Assembly (NCBI GenBank): GCA_041738875.1
Contig: JBGSOW010000001.1
Location: 1 to 6,545, forward strand
Source: JBGSOW01 sp041738875
GTDB lineage: Bacteria > Patescibacteriota > Dojkabacteria > CALFHW01
Direction: 5' to 3'
Length of the DNA: 6,545 nucleotides
This document shows positions 5,082 to 6,545 of the stretch, in pieces. The position numbers and the translations under genes are program-made. The number at the start of each line of letters is the position of its first letter. The stretch's first letter is position 1. The notes below the pieces were generated by a model. The model did no database searches. It was not told the DNA's origin and was given only the letters and a program-made list of their open reading frames with translations.

Positions 5082-5861
5082 TTATCTCTTAGATTTGGTT
5101 GAATTGGAAATGCGTCTGCCCATGAGTCCAAGCGCAATTAGCATTGTGCCCAAAATTACGTATAAAGCGCCTGAAAAAGGGAGGTCACTCTTTGGTAATT
5201 CACTTATATTTGCAACAGGAATTATGGGGGTGTTATCCACCGTGGTTCCTGTATTTTGTCCAGTTTGTGATACAGAAACTTGTGCGCTACTAGAAGTTGC
5301 GAGGATATTTTGTGAAGTGTTGTTCGTGACGAAACTTTGATTCAAAGAAACCGATATCTCAGTTGCTCCATTGCCAGTTACGCGAAAATTTATATCCCCG
5401 ATCTCTAGATCCGCAGCTGCAGAGGGACTTCCGGTTTCAGCTCTCAGTGTGAGAATTCCAGTTGTATTGTTTGCTCTATTTTCGATAACTGTGAAATTGG
5501 GATGACTGTAGGTAATCTGTGCTCCTGGGAGTTGAGTGTCTTGGTCTACTATTTCTATAGCTGTAGGATCATATTCTATAATTATAGTATATGACGAGAC
5601 AAGCTCACTACTAGAATCTAGCAAAATCTTCGTCTCAAATTGATCGCCAATCCTTAGATTATTCTGATTTCCACTAATTTCAAGATTTATAGATGCGGAT
5701 TGGGTCGAGGCAGGTGGCGTTGTAACGGGTGGGCTGGCCGCAGGAGCTGGCGTACTAGGTGTTAGATTTAGTGATGTCGTGAATGTAGGCTGCGCCACTG
5801 CGTCAGCTGTCGCACTCTGGGCAACTACTGGACTGAGGAATGAGCGATTCAGGTGTCGCAT
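5082..5861 (-). CDS. Cohesin-like domain surface protein with C-terminal LPxxG-type anchor
   Basis: This 259-residue protein has four parts. Residues 1-24 are an N-terminal segment ending in an AxA-like SATADA. Residues 25-56 are a Pro/Thr/Ser-rich linker. Residues 57-197 form a beta-rich domain resembling cohesin/carbohydrate-binding folds (LRIGDQFETKILLDSS, YTIIIEYDPTAIEIVD, LEIGDINFRVTGNGATEISV). Residues 222-259 form a tail, LPKSDLPFSG, a hydrophobic helix (about 230-248), then RR and a basic end. The tail has the layout of a sortase signal (LPxxG, helix, positive charge), although LPFSG is not canonical LPXTG; a simple membrane anchor is equally possible. Both imply export, yet the first 24 residues make a poor signal peptide (MRHLNR, then a short h-region). 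The frame stays open 66 nt further upstream but with no ATG, GTG or TTG. No Shine-Dalgarno sequence precedes the ATG at 5861, 11 nt after the upstream stop. It probably acts at the cell surface, with an unknown partner. Confidence 0.72.
   Translation of the reverse strand: MRHLNRSFLSPVVAQSATADAVAQPTFTTSLNLTPSTPAPAASPPVTTPPASTQSASINLEISGNQNNLRIGDQFETKILLDSSSELVSSYTIIIEYDPTAIEIVDQDTQLPGAQITYSHPNFTVIENRANNTTGILTLRAETGSPSAAADLEIGDINFRVTGNGATEISVSLNQSFVTNNTSQNILATSSSAQVSVSQTGQNTGTTVDNTPIIPVANISELPKSDLPFSGALYVILGTMLIALGLMGRRISNSTKSKR
5085..5090 (-). promoter_or_regulatory. Shine-Dalgarno site of apbE, overlapping the end of the upstream gene
   Basis: AAGAGA lies 9 nt before the apbE ATG and is made of the last Lys-Arg codon bases of the cohesin-like gene. 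The stretch GAGATAATCACAT before this ATG matches GAGATAATTACAC before galU at 11 of 13 positions with identical spacing, which supports both starts. Confidence 0.55.
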
Positions 5862-5872
5862 AGATAATATAT

Positions 5873-6545
5873 TTATTGTGTAGAAGTATAGCCTTTTTCT
5901 CTTGTTGAATACTTTAAAACTTGCAATCTATCTTTGAAAAAGTCGTCGTTTGAGAATCTTGGATCGTAGTTGATCATTGTGGACGGGAAATTGCGGTTAT
6001 CTATGTCTCTTTCGAATACGCCGCCTCTCGCAGTGAATACGCCGTCTAGCTTGATTCCATGCCCTAATGGATCGTACGGGATGTTTAGGTTTCCTGAAGT
6101 GATTATACCCATTTGCACAAGGTCGTACCTAACGCCGTCGACAACTGTAATTCCAGTCCCTGAATTTGCGTCTCCGCCAGTTTCAATTTGCACGTCACCC
6201 CTTGCAATAACCAAACAACCAAATTGGTTGGTCAAAGTTTGCACGCCAGGCTGAATAACTACGTTCCCACTGACAAATATTATGGATTTTATGTCGCAGT
6301 TTGCTGCGTTATTTATAGTATTTGCGCCGTTGCCGGAATTAACTCCGTTAATATTCAAATTTCCATTTATCCTAGTTACTGAACCTGCTGGGATACTTAG
6401 TGAAAACGCTCCATTGATAGTGACGTCTGAATTAATTACATTAAAATCGCCGTCGGTGTTGATATTAACTAGTTGTAGAAGGTAATCATACCAATTGTCG
6501 TAGCCTGAAATTCCAGGTGGCCTGCTTGCTGGGTTACGGAAATCG
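5873..6545 (-). CDS. Beta-repeat surface or pilus-associated protein, C-terminal 223 residues, partial
   Basis: The frame is open from the right window edge (coding for ..DFRNPASRPPG) to the TAA at 5873. A TTG at 6358 could be taken as a start but cuts through continuous, similarly composed protein, so the true start lies outside. The visible part has repeated strand-turn units of the form G-[ND]-[LV]-x-I (GNLNING, GNVVIQPG, GDVQIETG, GNLNIPYD) and many Asn and Gly, suggesting a beta-helix or stacked-strand fold. Near the visible start is an aromatic NWYDYLLQL segment; the C-terminus is NYDPRFSNDDFFKDRLQVL and then a polar tail. Single-copy repeats of this kind occur in PilX/pilin-associated and adhesin-like proteins, but I cannot name a family. 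No C-terminal anchor is present, unlike the next gene. It is probably the upstream member of an operon with the cohesin-like gene, 11 nt away. Confidence 0.75.
   Translation of the reverse strand, partial: DFRNPASRPPGISGYDNWYDYLLQLVNINTDGDFNVINSDVTINGAFSLSIPAGSVTRINGNLNINGVNSGNGANTINNAANCDIKSIIFVSGNVVIQPGVQTLTNQFGCLVIARGDVQIETGGDANSGTGITVVDGVRYDLVQMGIITSGNLNIPYDPLGHGIKLDGVFTARGGVFERDIDNRNFPSTMINYDPRFSNDDFFKDRLQVLKYSTREKGYTSTQ

Noticed and set aside
5367..5384. NGAT in the cohesin-like protein (residues 164-167) as a flavinylation site for the adjacent ApbE
   Set aside because: The known motif needs Ser or Thr before GA[ST] and an FMN-binding domain; here GNGATEI is a typical loop of cohesin-like beta domains.
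6012..6047. Direct repeat GAATACGCCG about 22 bp apart
   Set aside because: It encodes the two GVF copies in GVFTARGGVF, a short protein-level repetition within the beta-repeat protein, not a separate DNA element.
6216..6230. Palindrome CAACCAA-A-TTGGTTG in the beta-repeat gene
   Set aside because: Seven-base arms with a 1-nt centre inside coding sequence; short enough to be chance, with no second copy seen.

Overview
The window looks like an ordinary bacterial chromosome segment rather than a phage or plasmid. No transposase, integrase, rRNA, tRNA or CRISPR array is visible. The DNA is AT-rich. Genes are tightly packed, several starts lack a clear Shine-Dalgarno sequence, and UGA acts as a normal stop because no CDS contains it in frame. 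A surface-type protein with beta-repeats, a cohesin-like protein with a sorting-signal-like tail, YvcK and nucleotidyltransferases together suggest a member of the Candidate Phyla Radiation (Patescibacteria). That placement is an inference from gene style, not from a marker gene.

Left part, 1-1274, minus strand: a mannose-1-phosphate guanylyltransferase is followed after 3 nt by the first 60 codons of a second gene that leaves the window. Its N-terminus vaguely resembles a small-molecule kinase N-lobe. A 127-bp divergent intergenic region (1275-1401) separates these from a plus-strand GalU-type UTP-glucose-1-phosphate uridylyltransferase (1402-2319). This pair supplies GDP-mannose and probably UDP-glucose for surface glycans.

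Middle, 2320-3026: about 700 bp between convergent galU and yvcK with no convincing gene. It holds a 17-nt palindrome with two related GTCNGAC sites nearby, a 3-copy 12-bp tandem repeat, and a 7-copy degenerate 15-bp minisatellite that runs up to the yvcK stop codon. Both repeat periods are multiples of three and are open on both strands.

Right part, 3027-6545, minus strand, read right to left: a partial beta-repeat surface or pilus-associated protein, a cohesin-like protein with a C-terminal membrane anchor, ApbE (FAD:protein FMN transferase), then YvcK. Gaps are 11, 6 and 36 nt, so this is probably one operon whose promoter lies beyond the window. Inside apbE, exactly over the codons of the conserved AGGD motif, is a perfect 17-bp inverted repeat with a 5-nt loop. 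It is the most striking non-coding signal in the window. The GalU homologue also lacks the usual second metal-binding Asp (WLTTG instead of WLDTG).
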